A stretch of 64,000 nucleotides of DNA from Catalinimonas alkaloidigena (lineage in GTDB: Bacteria > Bacteroidota > Bacteroidia > Cytophagales > Flexibacteraceae): positions 124,001 to 188,000 of the forward strand of contig NZ_FNFO01000003.1 in the NCBI RefSeq assembly GCF_900100765.1. The letters run 5' to 3'. Position numbers and translations under genes: made by a program. This document shows positions 42,754 to 51,890 of the stretch, piece by piece. How positions within the stretch are numbered: the stretch's first letter is position 1; the number at the start of each line of letters is the position of its first letter. Under the pieces are notes generated by a model that made no database searches, was not told the origin of the DNA, and saw only the letters and a program-made list of their open reading frames with translations.

Positions 42754-43461
42754 TTACTCACGGGGATTGGTGGCCCAGACGGTGGTTTCTGTCACGAACC
42801 CACGGTCGTCGAGTTCCAGTAAGCTGGCGATGGCGTGGGCGATGTCTTCGGCGTGGAGCTTCGTCGGATTTTCGGGGGCACGGTCGCGTCCCGACCGTTC
42901 GCGGAACTCCGTCAGCACCTCGCTGGGGTTGACCTGCATCACCCGAATGTTGTGGGGGCGCAGTTCGGCACGCCAGCATTCGGTCATGCCGCCGAGGGCA
43001 AATTTGCTGGACGCGTAGGCCGTCCCCCCCGCAAAACCGCGTGACCCGGCAGTAGACGAAATGTTGATGATGTTGCCGTACTTTTCCTGCACAAAGTGGC
43101 GCGCCGAAGCCTGAGCCACCAGCATGGCACCCAGCACGTTGGTTTCCCACACGCGCCGGAAATCGGCCGGATCGAGCTCGGTGAGCGGGGCAAAAAGGCC
43201 GAAGCCCGCATTGTTGATCAACACGTTGTAACCGCCCAGTTGGGTCACAGCCGCCTGCACCAGTTCGGTCACCTGTGCTTCGTTGCTGACGTCGGCCGGC
43301 AGGGCTACGGCCCCCAGTTCGTCGGCAGCGGCCTGGAGTTTCTGCGGGTCGCGTCCGCAGATGGCGACTTTCGCCCCTTTGCGGAGGAGCAGTTGGGCGG
43401 TGGCTTTGCCGATGCCGGAACTGCCCCCGGTGATGAGTACTTTGGCTTGAGAAAGATTCAT
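42754..43461 (-). CDS. short-chain dehydrogenase/reductase
   Basis: A 235-residue classical SDR. The cofactor motif VLITGGSSGIGKATA (TGxxxGIG) is at the N-terminus, NNAG is present in LINNAGFGLF, and the catalytic Ser-Tyr-Lys set lies in ISSTAGSRGFAG and YASSKFALGG. It is probably NADP-dependent because of the CGRDP after the second strand. The substrate is not deducible. It follows the DUF389 gene by 33 bases and so is the last gene of a three-gene reverse cluster led by the calcium ATPase. Confidence 0.9.
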   Translation of the reverse strand: MNLSQAKVLITGGSSGIGKATAQLLLRKGAKVAICGRDPQKLQAAADELGAVALPADVSNEAQVTELVQAAVTQLGGYNVLINNAGFGLFAPLTELDPADFRRVWETNVLGAMLVAQASARHFVQEKYGNIINISSTAGSRGFAGGTAYASSKFALGGMTECWRAELRPHNIRVMQVNPSEVLTEFRERSGRDRAPENPTKLHAEDIAHAIASLLELDDRGFVTETTVWATNPRE

Positions 43462-43494
43462 AGCTTGAATGCGTTATCAGTGATTGATGGATGA

Positions 43495-44772
43495 TTAGCG
43501 GGGGGCTTCGCCGGGATAGTCGAGCAACGTGATGTTGAACATAGGATCGGCGTTCCACCCCTGGGCCTTGATGGCCTCATAAAGTCGTTGCTCAATTTGT
43601 TGCTTGAGCTGCGCGTCGGTCAGCAACGCATCGCGCCGGTACAGGTACAGTTCGCAAATGACCGGATTCAGGTCGGGCAACGTTCCTCGGGTAAAACGGG
43701 CGTTGACCTCAATGGTTTCCAGCTGGTCCAGTTTGCTCAGTTCCGTCCGCATCACTTCCGTAATCTGCGTGTCCAGGCTGGCCTTCTGCAAATTGGGTTG
43801 TTGCGAAAACTGCCAGAACATAAACCCGGCAATGACCAGCACGGCCACCGACATCGACAGCGGAAATACGTAGGATTTCCCGTCGGCAAAGCGCACGCCC
43901 CTGGTGGTGACATGTCCCATGAGCCGGAACATCAGCGCCGCCGACAGCTGGATGCCCGCCAGTTGCAGAATCAGCAGGAAAATACCACTCCGAATCAGTT
44001 GCCAGTTGCCGAAGTTGAGCGCCATGCCGATCAGGCCCGTGGGCGGAGCCAGCGAAGCGGCTACCAGCATGCCGACGGCCGCGCCCGACACCAGACTGTC
44101 GCGTTCCGACTGGATCAGGTTCGCGCCACCGGCCACCCCGGCGATCAGCGGCAACAGCAGCGTTACCTGCGAGATCTGACTCACACTCACCATCATCGGC
44201 GTCGCGTGCTGTTGTCCGACCAGGAGAGACAGGAGAAACGAGACGGCGATGCCCGTCCCGATGGCGACAAAATACCGGAGCAGACTTTGTTGCAACAGCT
44301 GCATTTTGCCCGCGGCCGAAGCCAGGGCGGCATTCATGGCCGGGCCCGCAAACGGCGCAATCAGCATGGCCGCCACCAGCAGGTAGCTCGTACCGGTGTA
44401 GAGGCCGATCCAGACCAGCACCGCTCCGGCGATGGAATAGACCAGAAGGCCTGTCCAGGAACCGACGCTCTGCAACCCGCCTAAAAAGATTTCGATAGGG
44501 CTGCGGTACGTGACGTCCACAACCTGTTCCGGCGTTTGTTCGGCCGGTGGATACATGGTGATGACCCCGCGAGGCACCAGCGTAATTTCGGCAGATTCCA
44601 GGTGGCTGATGGCTTCGATGAAGCGACTCACCGCCTCGTTATTAAGGTGCACGGTGACCTGCTCGCCTGCCTCTGTGGGCTGCAACGTCAGGTTTTTGCC
44701 GTGGTGTTGTGCGGCGATTTGCTTGACTTCGTGTCCTTTGCCTTTGGGTACTTTGATGGTTAATGCGCGCAT
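43495..44772 (-). CDS. DUF389 family membrane protein
   Basis: A 425-residue polytopic membrane protein of the DUF389 (TIGR00341) family. After a soluble N-terminal part of about 95 residues come roughly six membrane segments with the characteristic YLLVAAMLIAPFAGPAMNAA and LVAASLAPPTGLIGMALNFGN stretches, then a soluble C-terminal domain. The family is widespread but its function is unknown. It lies between the calcium ATPase (67 bases upstream) and an SDR (33 bases downstream) on the same strand. Confidence 0.88.
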   Translation of the reverse strand: MRALTIKVPKGKGHEVKQIAAQHHGKNLTLQPTEAGEQVTVHLNNEAVSRFIEAISHLESAEITLVPRGVITMYPPAEQTPEQVVDVTYRSPIEIFLGGLQSVGSWTGLLVYSIAGAVLVWIGLYTGTSYLLVAAMLIAPFAGPAMNAALASAAGKMQLLQQSLLRYFVAIGTGIAVSFLLSLLVGQQHATPMMVSVSQISQVTLLLPLIAGVAGGANLIQSERDSLVSGAAVGMLVAASLAPPTGLIGMALNFGNWQLIRSGIFLLILQLAGIQLSAALMFRLMGHVTTRGVRFADGKSYVFPLSMSVAVLVIAGFMFWQFSQQPNLQKASLDTQITEVMRTELSKLDQLETIEVNARFTRGTLPDLNPVICELYLYRRDALLTDAQLKQQIEQRLYEAIKAQGWNADPMFNITLLDYPGEAPR

Positions 44773-44839
44773 GCTTCCGAATAAAGTCTACTCTAGCCTA
44801 CGCAGCATGGGCCGAAGGGTATACAAAGCGTTGCTTGTG

Positions 44840-47638
44840 TCACCACCCCATCAGTTTGCTAACCTCGCGTACGACCACAACCGAGGCGCCGACCAGGACG
44901 CACTCCAGCCAATCGCCGAGTGACAGCGGCACCGTTTCGAAGGCCGTTTGCAACCAGGGCAGGTAAATCACCAACACGTGCAGGACCAGCGAGAGGCCAA
45001 TGGCCCCCAGCAACCACGGATTCTGAAAAGGCCGGTGAAAGGCCGTCTGGGTGTCGGAGCGGGCATTGAACGTGTTGAACAACTGGAACATCACCAGGGT
45101 AGTAAAGGCCATGGTGCGTCCGTACGCCAGCTTGCCATCCCCCTCGATCAGTCCGCCGGGCAACGAGGCATCCAGCACCAGGAGGGTGCCGACCGCCATC
45201 ACGACTCCGACCAGCACAATGCCGCGCCACATGCTTCCGGTAATGACGCCTTCGTTCGGGTCGCGCGGAGGGCGGTTCATCACCTCCGGATCGTCCGGGT
45301 CCAGGCCCAGCGCCAGCGCGGGTGCGCCGTCGGTCATCAGGTTGATCCAGAGAATTTGAGTAGCTAGCAGGGGCAATACCACCAATCCTTCTTCGCTTGT
45401 CAGGCCGATGACGCCCTCCAGCACCACGCCCAGAAACATGGTCAGCACCTCGCCGATGTTGGACGACAGCAGGTACCGCAGAAACTTCTGGATGTTGGCA
45501 AAAATGGAGCGCCCCTCCTCTACCGCCGCCACAATCGACGCGAAATTGTCATCGGTCAGCACCATGTCGGCGGCTTCTTTTGAGACGTCGGTGCCCGTGA
45601 TGCCCATCGCCACGCCGATATCGGCCGTTTTCAGCGCCGGGGCATCGTTTACGCCGTCGCCGGTCATGGCCACAACCTGCCCGTTGCGCTTCAGCGCTTC
45701 GACAATTTTGAGTTTATGTTCGGGGTTGACGCGTGCGTACACCGACACCTCTTGGACCGTCCGCTCCAGCGTCGCCTCGTCCATCTTTTGCAACTCGCCC
45801 CCCACTACGGCCTTTTCTTCCTCGACCATGCCCAGCTCTTTGGCAATGGCCGCCGCGGTTTTCGGGTGGTCGCCGGTAATCATCATCGTGCGGATGCCAG
45901 CCTTGTGTGCCTTGGTCACCGCTTCTTTTGCTTCGGGGCGGGGCGGGTCGATCATACCGACCAGTCCCAGAAAGACCAGCTCCTGCTCAACCGCATCGTC
46001 TACTTTATCGCCCTGAGTATCGGGAGCAACCGAGCGAAACGCTACCCCGAGGGTCCGCAGTGCTTCTTCGGCCAGTTGTTCATTTGCCTGTTTGATTTCC
46101 ATCCGGCGCTCGTCGGTGAGCGCTCGTGCTTCCTCGCCCACCAGCTCGTGTGTGCAGCGTTCCAGTAGCACGTCGGGCGCACCTTTGGTGAACACGATGT
46201 TGCGTTCTTCTTTTTTCTCGGCGTCGGTATGCACGGTGCTCATCAGCTTCCGCTCCGACGAGAATGGCACCTCCCCCACCCGCCGGAAACGGCTTTCCAG
46301 TTCGTCCGGCTTCATACCCGCTTTGCGTGCTGCCACCAGCAGTGCCCCTTCGGTCGGGTCTCCCTGGATGATCCACTGCCCGTCTTTCTCCTGCAATACA
46401 GCATTATTGGCCAGATCGGCGGCCCGCAGAATGCGTTCCGTTTCGGCCGTGAGGGCGCTTTCGTCCCGGTCGGTTTGGTGCTCTACCGCGCCTTCGGGCT
46501 GATAGCCGGTGCCCGTCAGGTTGGTGCGGCCGCTGGCGGTAATCACGGCCCGGACGGTCATTTCGTTTTTGGTAAGCGTTCCGGTTTTGTCGGAGGCGAT
46601 CACGGTGGCCGAGCCGAGCGTCTCCACAGCCGGCAATTTCCGGACGATGGCGTTCCGATCAGCCATGCGTCGTACGCCAATCGCCAGCACAGCCGTGACG
46701 ATGGCGGGCAGGCCTTCGGGCACAGCCGCCACAGCGAGCGCCACGCCGAGGATCAGCACTTCCATCACCGCCGAAAAGTCGGTGGCTCCTTCGACCAGCA
46801 GAATGGTGCCGACCATGATGACCGCAATGACGATAACGATCAGGCCCAGCCGCTTGCCAGTTTTGTCCAGTTCTTTCTGGAGGGGAGTATCGTTGGCTTC
46901 GGCGCGTTGCAGCATCCCGGCAATTTTTCCCATCTCGGTCTTCATGCCGGTGGCTGTCACCAAGGCCTTGCCGCGCCCGTAGGTCACGGCCGTACCGCTG
47001 AATGCCATGTTGGTCTGATCGCCCACGCCCGCTTCCGCTTCGATGGGGTCGGCGGTTTTCGATACCGGGACGCTTTCGCCGGTCAGTGGCGCTTCGGCCG
47101 TTTGCAGCCCCGTCGCCTGCACCAGCCGACCGTCGGCCCCTATCGTATCACCTTCTTCGAGCAGAAGCACGTCGCCGGGCACCAACTCCGTCGACTTAAC
47201 CGACTGCCGTTTGCCGTCGCGAATCACCTGCGCCTCGGCCGCCGACATGGCCTGCAGGGCACTCACAGCCTCTTCGGCGCGCGCTTCCTGCACGTAGCCC
47301 AGAATGCCGTTGAGCAGCACGATGGAGAAAATGACAAGGGCCTCGTAGGGCAACGCCTCTTCGCCTTCGTACAGCCAGACCGCCACCGAAATGGCCGTCG
47401 CGATCAGCAACAGAATGACCAGCACGTCGTTGAACTGCGCCAGAAAGCGCTTCCAGCCCGGCACGGGCGGTTCGTGTTCCAGTTCGTTGGGACCGTATTG
47501 TTCCAGCCGCTGCCGGGCAACTTCGGCCGTAAGGCCTTTTTCAGGATCGGTTTCCAAGCGTTGGGCGATCTGATCGACCGGCAATCGATAGGCCTCGGCC
47601 ACGGAAGGGTCGGCGGGGGTAAGGGTGTCTGCAGACAT
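44840..47638 (-). CDS. calcium-transporting P-type ATPase (SERCA/PMCA-like, type II)
   Basis: A 932-residue P-type ATPase with ten predicted membrane helices. The N-terminal cation-ATPase region is followed by the TGES-type actuator (LTGESVPVSK), the phosphorylation site DKTGTLTKNE, the nucleotide-binding domain (KGAPDVLLERC) and the hinge TGDGVNDAPALK. In the membrane domain PEGLPAIVTAVLAIG (M4), SSNIGEVLTMF (M5, the Asn and Glu of site I) and NLMTDGAPALALGL (M6, the Asn, Thr and Asp of site II) are the calcium-ligand motifs of SERCA. Transport of Ca2+ from the cytosol is therefore likely, though bacterial relatives may also move Mn2+. It leads a reverse cluster with DUF389 and an SDR. Confidence 0.92.
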   Translation of the reverse strand: MSADTLTPADPSVAEAYRLPVDQIAQRLETDPEKGLTAEVARQRLEQYGPNELEHEPPVPGWKRFLAQFNDVLVILLLIATAISVAVWLYEGEEALPYEALVIFSIVLLNGILGYVQEARAEEAVSALQAMSAAEAQVIRDGKRQSVKSTELVPGDVLLLEEGDTIGADGRLVQATGLQTAEAPLTGESVPVSKTADPIEAEAGVGDQTNMAFSGTAVTYGRGKALVTATGMKTEMGKIAGMLQRAEANDTPLQKELDKTGKRLGLIVIVIAVIMVGTILLVEGATDFSAVMEVLILGVALAVAAVPEGLPAIVTAVLAIGVRRMADRNAIVRKLPAVETLGSATVIASDKTGTLTKNEMTVRAVITASGRTNLTGTGYQPEGAVEHQTDRDESALTAETERILRAADLANNAVLQEKDGQWIIQGDPTEGALLVAARKAGMKPDELESRFRRVGEVPFSSERKLMSTVHTDAEKKEERNIVFTKGAPDVLLERCTHELVGEEARALTDERRMEIKQANEQLAEEALRTLGVAFRSVAPDTQGDKVDDAVEQELVFLGLVGMIDPPRPEAKEAVTKAHKAGIRTMMITGDHPKTAAAIAKELGMVEEEKAVVGGELQKMDEATLERTVQEVSVYARVNPEHKLKIVEALKRNGQVVAMTGDGVNDAPALKTADIGVAMGITGTDVSKEAADMVLTDDNFASIVAAVEEGRSIFANIQKFLRYLLSSNIGEVLTMFLGVVLEGVIGLTSEEGLVVLPLLATQILWINLMTDGAPALALGLDPDDPEVMNRPPRDPNEGVITGSMWRGIVLVGVVMAVGTLLVLDASLPGGLIEGDGKLAYGRTMAFTTLVMFQLFNTFNARSDTQTAFHRPFQNPWLLGAIGLSLVLHVLVIYLPWLQTAFETVPLSLGDWLECVLVGASVVVVREVSKLMGW

Positions 47639-47751
47639 GGGAGGAGCAAGAGGATAGAAACATTGCTTTGTACGTGCAGCTCCACGTTCCGGTTCGAGTC
47701 CGGCAGGGCGTTATCCCTTCCAGCGTGAATTCCGTATGCTACCCCAAAAAG

Positions 47752-48102
47752 ATGCGGTATCCTGTCACGCCCGATGGGCGCTATTTTGTAGTGAAGGGTC
47801 GTCTGTGGCGTTGCAGCAACCCGGCCTTGGCCGACGCCGAGCGCGAACGTCTGGTCAAGGCCCTGATGCAGGCGCGGGCCGCGGTGGGCCGCGCGCAAAA
47901 GCTGGAAGACGAGGCGGCGCTTAAACAGGCACGTTCCGACGTGCATCGCGCCAAAGTGGCGTTAGGCGAACGCGGCCCCGTCTGGTGGGAAGATGGCGCA
48001 CCGGACTACAACCGTCATCTGGCTAAAAATACACCCTACGCCGCGTGGCACGAAGCCCTAGCCGCGGAAAGTACTTCCCCAAAGAAACGGGCCACACGCT
48101 AA
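47752..48102 (+). CDS. conserved small protein of unknown function
   Basis: A 116-residue protein beginning MRYPVTPDGRYFVVKGRLWR and containing NPALADAERERLVKALMQAR, an Ala/Arg-rich central helix, then ERGPVWWEDGAPDYNRH and NTPYAAWHE. I recognise this as a small family present in many Proteobacteria and in some Bacteroidota, without known function. The frame is open back to 47668, but the ATG at 47752 gives the family N-terminus. There is no signal or membrane segment. It stands alone between two reverse genes, and a hairpin overlaps its stop codon. Its broad and patchy spread suggests horizontal exchange. Confidence 0.8.
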   Translation: MRYPVTPDGRYFVVKGRLWRCSNPALADAERERLVKALMQARAAVGRAQKLEDEAALKQARSDVHRAKVALGERGPVWWEDGAPDYNRHLAKNTPYAAWHEALAAESTSPKKRATR

Positions 48103-48118
48103 AGAACGTGCGGCCCGT
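48083..48118 (-). terminator. hairpin terminator of the TonB-receptor gene, overlapping the convergent gene end
   Basis: ACGGGCC-A-CACG (48087-48098) pairs with CGTG-C-GGCCCGT (48107-48118), one mismatch, eight-base loop. On the reverse strand it is followed by TTTCTTT. It starts 27 bases after the receptor stop and spans the stop codon (48100-48102) of the forward small gene, so both genes end on it. Confidence 0.65.
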
Positions 48119-48145
48119 CTAACATAACAGGATAACGCAATACAA

Positions 48146-50308
48146 CTAGAAATTATAGCTGGCACCGAACATTACCGAACGGCTGGTGCGGTCGGAACCG
48201 TAGTACTCGCGGCTGGTGCTCCCCGTCAGGTTGCGCACGTTCAGGTACACTTGCAACGGTTCGATCACCTGATAGGCCACCTTGCTGTTGATCAGCACCT
48301 TGCCGCTGATTGCCCCTACGGTCGATTCGCGTTCCAGATCGTACTGGTGGAACTGCGTATGGGCACTGAAGAAATAACCGTTCAGGTTGATGTTCCACTT
48401 CTGCGAGGGGCTAAAGTTGGCGTACAAGCCACCGAAAACGGCCGGCGTGCTTTTGTGTTCGTCGTCGAAGCCATTGTAAATGTTGTACGGATTGGACGCC
48501 GAATCGACAGGCAGGGTATTGGCACCGCGCGGGATATCGATCACCTGGGTCCGCTGAATGGTGACAAACGGTTTGAACTGGAACTTGGCACTGGCGATGT
48601 AATTGGCCGACACGGTCAGGCCCAGCTGCGTCGCCGTGAGGGGCAGATTCTCGAAGCTAAATTGAATCCGCTCGGGTACGTAGGCCGGGTAAGGCGCCGG
48701 ATACCCCGTCGGCTGGTAGGTCATCTCCGTCATTACGAACATGTTCATGTCGCGCAGTTTCTGCCGGAACGCATCCACGTCCAGCGAAAGGTTGCGGGAA
48801 AGGTGGGTCCGAAAACCGAGTTCGGTCAGCGTAACAGAGGCCAGTTTCAGGTTCCGGTTGCCGCTCAGGTTGTACGTGTAGAACGGGCCGCTGCCTGGAC
48901 CGTTGAACGCCATGTCGTTCGTAATGGAATAGTTGATCGACGTAGGCGTCCAAAACGCACCGCTCGTCGAGCGCGACTGCCCGAAACGCAGCAGAGACTT
49001 TTCGCTGAGCTTGTAGGTAGAAAGCAACTGGTACGAAAAATACGCGTCCTTCAGGATGTCGAATTTGTCGACCCGCCCAGCCCCCATCAGCCGCCAGTTG
49101 TCCAGCAGTTGGTAATCGACCTGCACCGAACCGGCATACGTGTTTATCTGGGACGTGGTGTTCAACTGATCGTACTCAATGTGCTGGTAGTTGAACTCCG
49201 GACGCACACTCAGGCGATCGCTCAGTTGCCAGCGGTAGTCGACCACCGCATCGGCCGTTCGGAAGTTGTATTCGATCCCGCCTTCGTGATCTACGAAGCT
49301 GTAACCCGTATTGTACGAGACACGCGTACCCACTCCGTACACGCGGCTGGCTAGGTTCAGGTACTTACTGGAGATGCCGTTGGTGCCCAGTGGCGTCAGG
49401 CTACTCACGTATACTTTCTGCGATTCAGCGTCCTGGAGCCCTGCCGAGAGGTCGAGACTCACCTGGTCGTTGGCTTCATAATTGACGAATGCGTTGATTC
49501 CGTACTTGTTCTGCGCCAGCGACGGGTCCGGGTAAAACAGGGCCGCATCGGGTACTTCGCTCAGATCGGACGAGAACGTATCGCTCTGGTAGAAGTAATA
49601 CAGGTCGTCGAACCGATCGCGCTTCTGGTAGTTGCCCGAGAGCGTAACGTGTAGCTTTTCGTTGAGTCCGTAGCCTACGGCCAGGTTCGCCACCTGGGTT
49701 TGACCCGGCGCAATCTGTGCGTTCGCGACGGCATGAGGCCCTTTCTGATCCGGCGTGCGCGTAATGATGTTAATCACCCCCGTGACGGCATTCGGCCCAA
49801 AAAGCGGAGCGACTGCGCCGCGCACTACTTCGATACGTTCGATGTCGATCAGGTCGATCGGTAACGATTCCCAGAAAGTCCCTCCCTGATCGTAGTTGAA
49901 AACCGGACGGTTGTCGATCATGACCAGCGTCAACCGGTTTTGTTGTTCCAACGTCCGCGTATACTGCGCGGTGTTATCCAGTCCGCGCAAATGCACGTCG
50001 TAGTTTCCGTTGGACGTTTCCCGCACAATAACGCCCGGACAGAGCCGCAGCGCTTCCGGAATGGAGCTTGCTCCCGAACGGGCTATTTCTTCCCGCGTAA
50101 TGGAGTAGCTCGACACTGGAGCATTGAATACGTTTTCTGATTTTTTACTGGCCGAGACAATCTCCACGTTCATCAATTCTTCCAACGACATCTCGAACAA
50201 ATCTGCATTGTTCTGCTCCTGCCCGTAGCCGGGAGTTGCGTTCAGCACTAAGGCCCCCAGGCCGACTATCGTAAGTAATGTATTTCGTTTTTTCATCTGG
50301 AATTTCAT
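48146..50308 (-). CDS. TonB-dependent outer-membrane receptor
   Basis: A 720-residue outer-membrane receptor. A signal peptide (about residues 1-29, ending near PGYGQ) precedes a TonB-box-like acidic stretch (FEMSLEELMNVEIVSASKK), the plug domain (SYSITREEIARSGASSIPEAL, GVIVRETSNGNYDVHLRGLD, IERIEVVRGAVAPLFGPNAV, GVINIITRTP) and a 22-strand barrel that ends with the aromatic MFGASYNF. It is not SusC-like: no carboxypeptidase-regulatory domain and no SusD partner. It is linked to the YfiR-type gene just upstream on the same strand (38 bases), an association seen repeatedly in Bacteroidota. The start may be the ATG at 50308 or the one at 50296. Substrate unknown. Confidence 0.9.
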   Translation of the reverse strand: MKFQMKKRNTLLTIVGLGALVLNATPGYGQEQNNADLFEMSLEELMNVEIVSASKKSENVFNAPVSSYSITREEIARSGASSIPEALRLCPGVIVRETSNGNYDVHLRGLDNTAQYTRTLEQQNRLTLVMIDNRPVFNYDQGGTFWESLPIDLIDIERIEVVRGAVAPLFGPNAVTGVINIITRTPDQKGPHAVANAQIAPGQTQVANLAVGYGLNEKLHVTLSGNYQKRDRFDDLYYFYQSDTFSSDLSEVPDAALFYPDPSLAQNKYGINAFVNYEANDQVSLDLSAGLQDAESQKVYVSSLTPLGTNGISSKYLNLASRVYGVGTRVSYNTGYSFVDHEGGIEYNFRTADAVVDYRWQLSDRLSVRPEFNYQHIEYDQLNTTSQINTYAGSVQVDYQLLDNWRLMGAGRVDKFDILKDAYFSYQLLSTYKLSEKSLLRFGQSRSTSGAFWTPTSINYSITNDMAFNGPGSGPFYTYNLSGNRNLKLASVTLTELGFRTHLSRNLSLDVDAFRQKLRDMNMFVMTEMTYQPTGYPAPYPAYVPERIQFSFENLPLTATQLGLTVSANYIASAKFQFKPFVTIQRTQVIDIPRGANTLPVDSASNPYNIYNGFDDEHKSTPAVFGGLYANFSPSQKWNINLNGYFFSAHTQFHQYDLERESTVGAISGKVLINSKVAYQVIEPLQVYLNVRNLTGSTSREYYGSDRTSRSVMFGASYNF

Positions 50309-50346
50309 GTTGCGCTTGTTTCACATCCGTTGAGCGGAGCCTGGTA

Positions 50347-50868
50347 TCAGAGCACCTTGCCTACGTTGTAGAGCGTAGGCACGACTTTGAGCTGATTCAA
50401 CTCCAATACCTTTTTGTTAATGACAAAGCCCAGTTTGGAGTCGTGTTTTACAAAACTGATCCCGGCTCCCTGGGCAGCCAGGTCCTCTTCGGTGACCACG
50501 AGCGACTCTTTACGACGCGTCGCCGCTACCACTTCGGAGAGGTGCGCCGAGTTGGTCTTCGGCAGATAGACAACCTGACACTCCTGTGCCTCTGACGCAC
50601 TCTGGATGCGCCGCGCCTCAATACTCTTGCCTTGCAGTTTTTTGCCGGGCAGGTCGTTTTGAAGAATCGACAGCACGTCGTCGTTGCCGTACACCCCAAT
50701 GGTAATGATGCTGCCCGGATGATTCCACTCCACGTACTTGACGAAGCTGTAAATGAATACCGCCTTTACCTTGTCTTCTGAAGCTTGTGCTCGCAGCAAT
50801 CCGGCCTTTCCCAGCCCTCCACCCAGCATCAGCACCAGCGAAAGAAGTAACTTTTTCGATCTAAACAT
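50347..50868 (-). CDS. YfiR family protein (DUF4154)
   Basis: A 173-residue exported protein with a signal peptide (about residues 1-28, MFRSKKLLLSLVLMLGGGLG to LLRA-Q) and a DUF4154/YfiR body: EDKVKAVFIYSFVKYVEWNH, ITIGVYGNDDVLSIL, KSIEARRI, VVYLPKTNSAHL, VVTEEDLAAQGAGISFVKHD and GFVINKKVLE. In Pseudomonas, YfiR is a periplasmic repressor of the diguanylate cyclase YfiN; here no cyclase is adjacent. The gene sits directly upstream of a TonB-dependent receptor, a pairing found in many Bacteroidota where a sensor kinase often follows; that kinase is absent here. Confidence 0.85.
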   Translation of the reverse strand: MFRSKKLLLSLVLMLGGGLGKAGLLRAQASEDKVKAVFIYSFVKYVEWNHPGSIITIGVYGNDDVLSILQNDLPGKKLQGKSIEARRIQSASEAQECQVVYLPKTNSAHLSEVVAATRRKESLVVTEEDLAAQGAGISFVKHDSKLGFVINKKVLELNQLKVVPTLYNVGKVL

Positions 50869-51412
50869 GAGTACATTTAAATTTTCCTCAAATTTGAATA
50901 GATCAATTAATTATTGAATTAATTCATTTAAAGGAAACCTACATGCGTGCTCCGTCAAGCTATTTATAACAATCAGGCTATTTAGTTTAATTTTACCCAC
51001 ACAAATACTGTTTGAGCGTTCACTAGAGCACGCCCGCCTCTCCTCGGCAACAGCCAGCCCCCAGAGACACGACAGAATAAGTATATTATTAAAATAAATA
51101 GTACAACAAATTCAACTTTCAGGAAGGGCTGAACTGGTCAAAACGGCCTTATGTCACCGGTCAGTCTGTACCGAGGGAGTTCGATGTCAGGAAGGCAAGG
51201 GCGAAAGTTCGTGGGTTCGGGCGCCAGCGCCGGTCCTACGAAGGAGAAAGGGAATGGAACAACAGCCGGGTACTAGGGCCGTGCTGAGTCAACGGCGTGG
51301 TAAGTCCGCCGTAAAAGTAGGTCCGGGTAAGATCAGTGAGTAAGGCCACACGTGCTTTAGACCATTTCTGACGCCACTGCACGAACCAAAGTAATTTGGA
51401 GAAGGGTCCTGC
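50869..51412. other. gene-free interval upstream of the YfiR gene
   Basis: A 544-base region. The 130 bases next to the YfiR start are AT-rich, with self-complementary stretches such as TTAATTATTGAATTAATTC around 50907-50925, which suits a promoter or operator. A CAAATTTG element lies at 50890-50897 but without a proper TTG partner. The rest is GC-richer and shows no coding frame of substance, no tRNA and no terminator I can support. Confidence 0.45.
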
Positions 51413-51886
51413 TCAATCGCCGGGGAAGGGACGTCCGTTCCACATGTCGAGGTGCATGCGCCATTGTCCATCGGCTTCGCGCCGCCAGACGATCACGTAC
51501 TTGCCGTGCACCGGTCCCCACTCCTGCGCGCCGTTCCGGCCGCTGATTTCGTAGTGACCGTGGTCGGAGGCCAGGTTGCCCTGCACTTCCACGCCTTCGG
51601 ACGTACTCTGGTGGTGGGTGATCTGCCGCCCGTCGGGCAACCTCCAGTACTTTCCAAGGGCTTCTTTGCCACGAATTGCCTCCATGTTGTGCGGAAAGAT
51701 CACCGCATCGTTGGTATAGACGGCCAGCATGGCGTCGAGATCGCCTCGTTCGTAGGCGCGCGAAAATTCGGCGGCACGCCTCGCCAACGTATCGGCCACG
51801 GCCTGCACGTCGGTCTCGGGTTGGGGCTGGCAGGCCTGGCTCACCCACAGCAGCCCCAGCATGAACACTAGATGTTTGACTCGCAT
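51413..51886 (-). CDS. SnoaL-like/DUF4440 lipoprotein
   Basis: A 157-residue lipoprotein. The signal ends in WVSQAC (Cys19), and the remainder is a SnoaL/NTF2-like domain of the DUF4440 type: EFSRAYERGDLDAMLAVYTNDAVIFPHN, then IRGKEALGKYWRL and a C-terminal WRMHLDMWN. These alpha+beta barrels have various or no enzymatic roles; nothing here fixes the function. It follows the next upstream gene by four bases, so the two form a pair. Confidence 0.82.
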   Translation of the reverse strand: MRVKHLVFMLGLLWVSQACQPQPETDVQAVADTLARRAAEFSRAYERGDLDAMLAVYTNDAVIFPHNMEAIRGKEALGKYWRLPDGRQITHHQSTSEGVEVQGNLASDHGHYEISGRNGAQEWGPVHGKYVIVWRREADGQWRMHLDMWNGRPFPGD

Positions 51887-51890
51887 GGGT

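Noticed and set aside
46229-47728. 499-codon open frame on the + strand opposite the calcium ATPase
   Set aside because: It lies wholly antisense to a certain gene and its product is Arg/His/Gly-rich with no family resemblance, as expected from GC-rich codon bias.
48251-49354. 367-codon forward frame opposite the TonB receptor
   Set aside because: Antisense shadow without family features.
51289-51471. 60-codon reverse frame in the gap before the YfiR gene
   Set aside because: It overlaps the 3' end of the SnoaL-like gene in another frame and has a Cys/Pro-rich sequence unlike a real protein.
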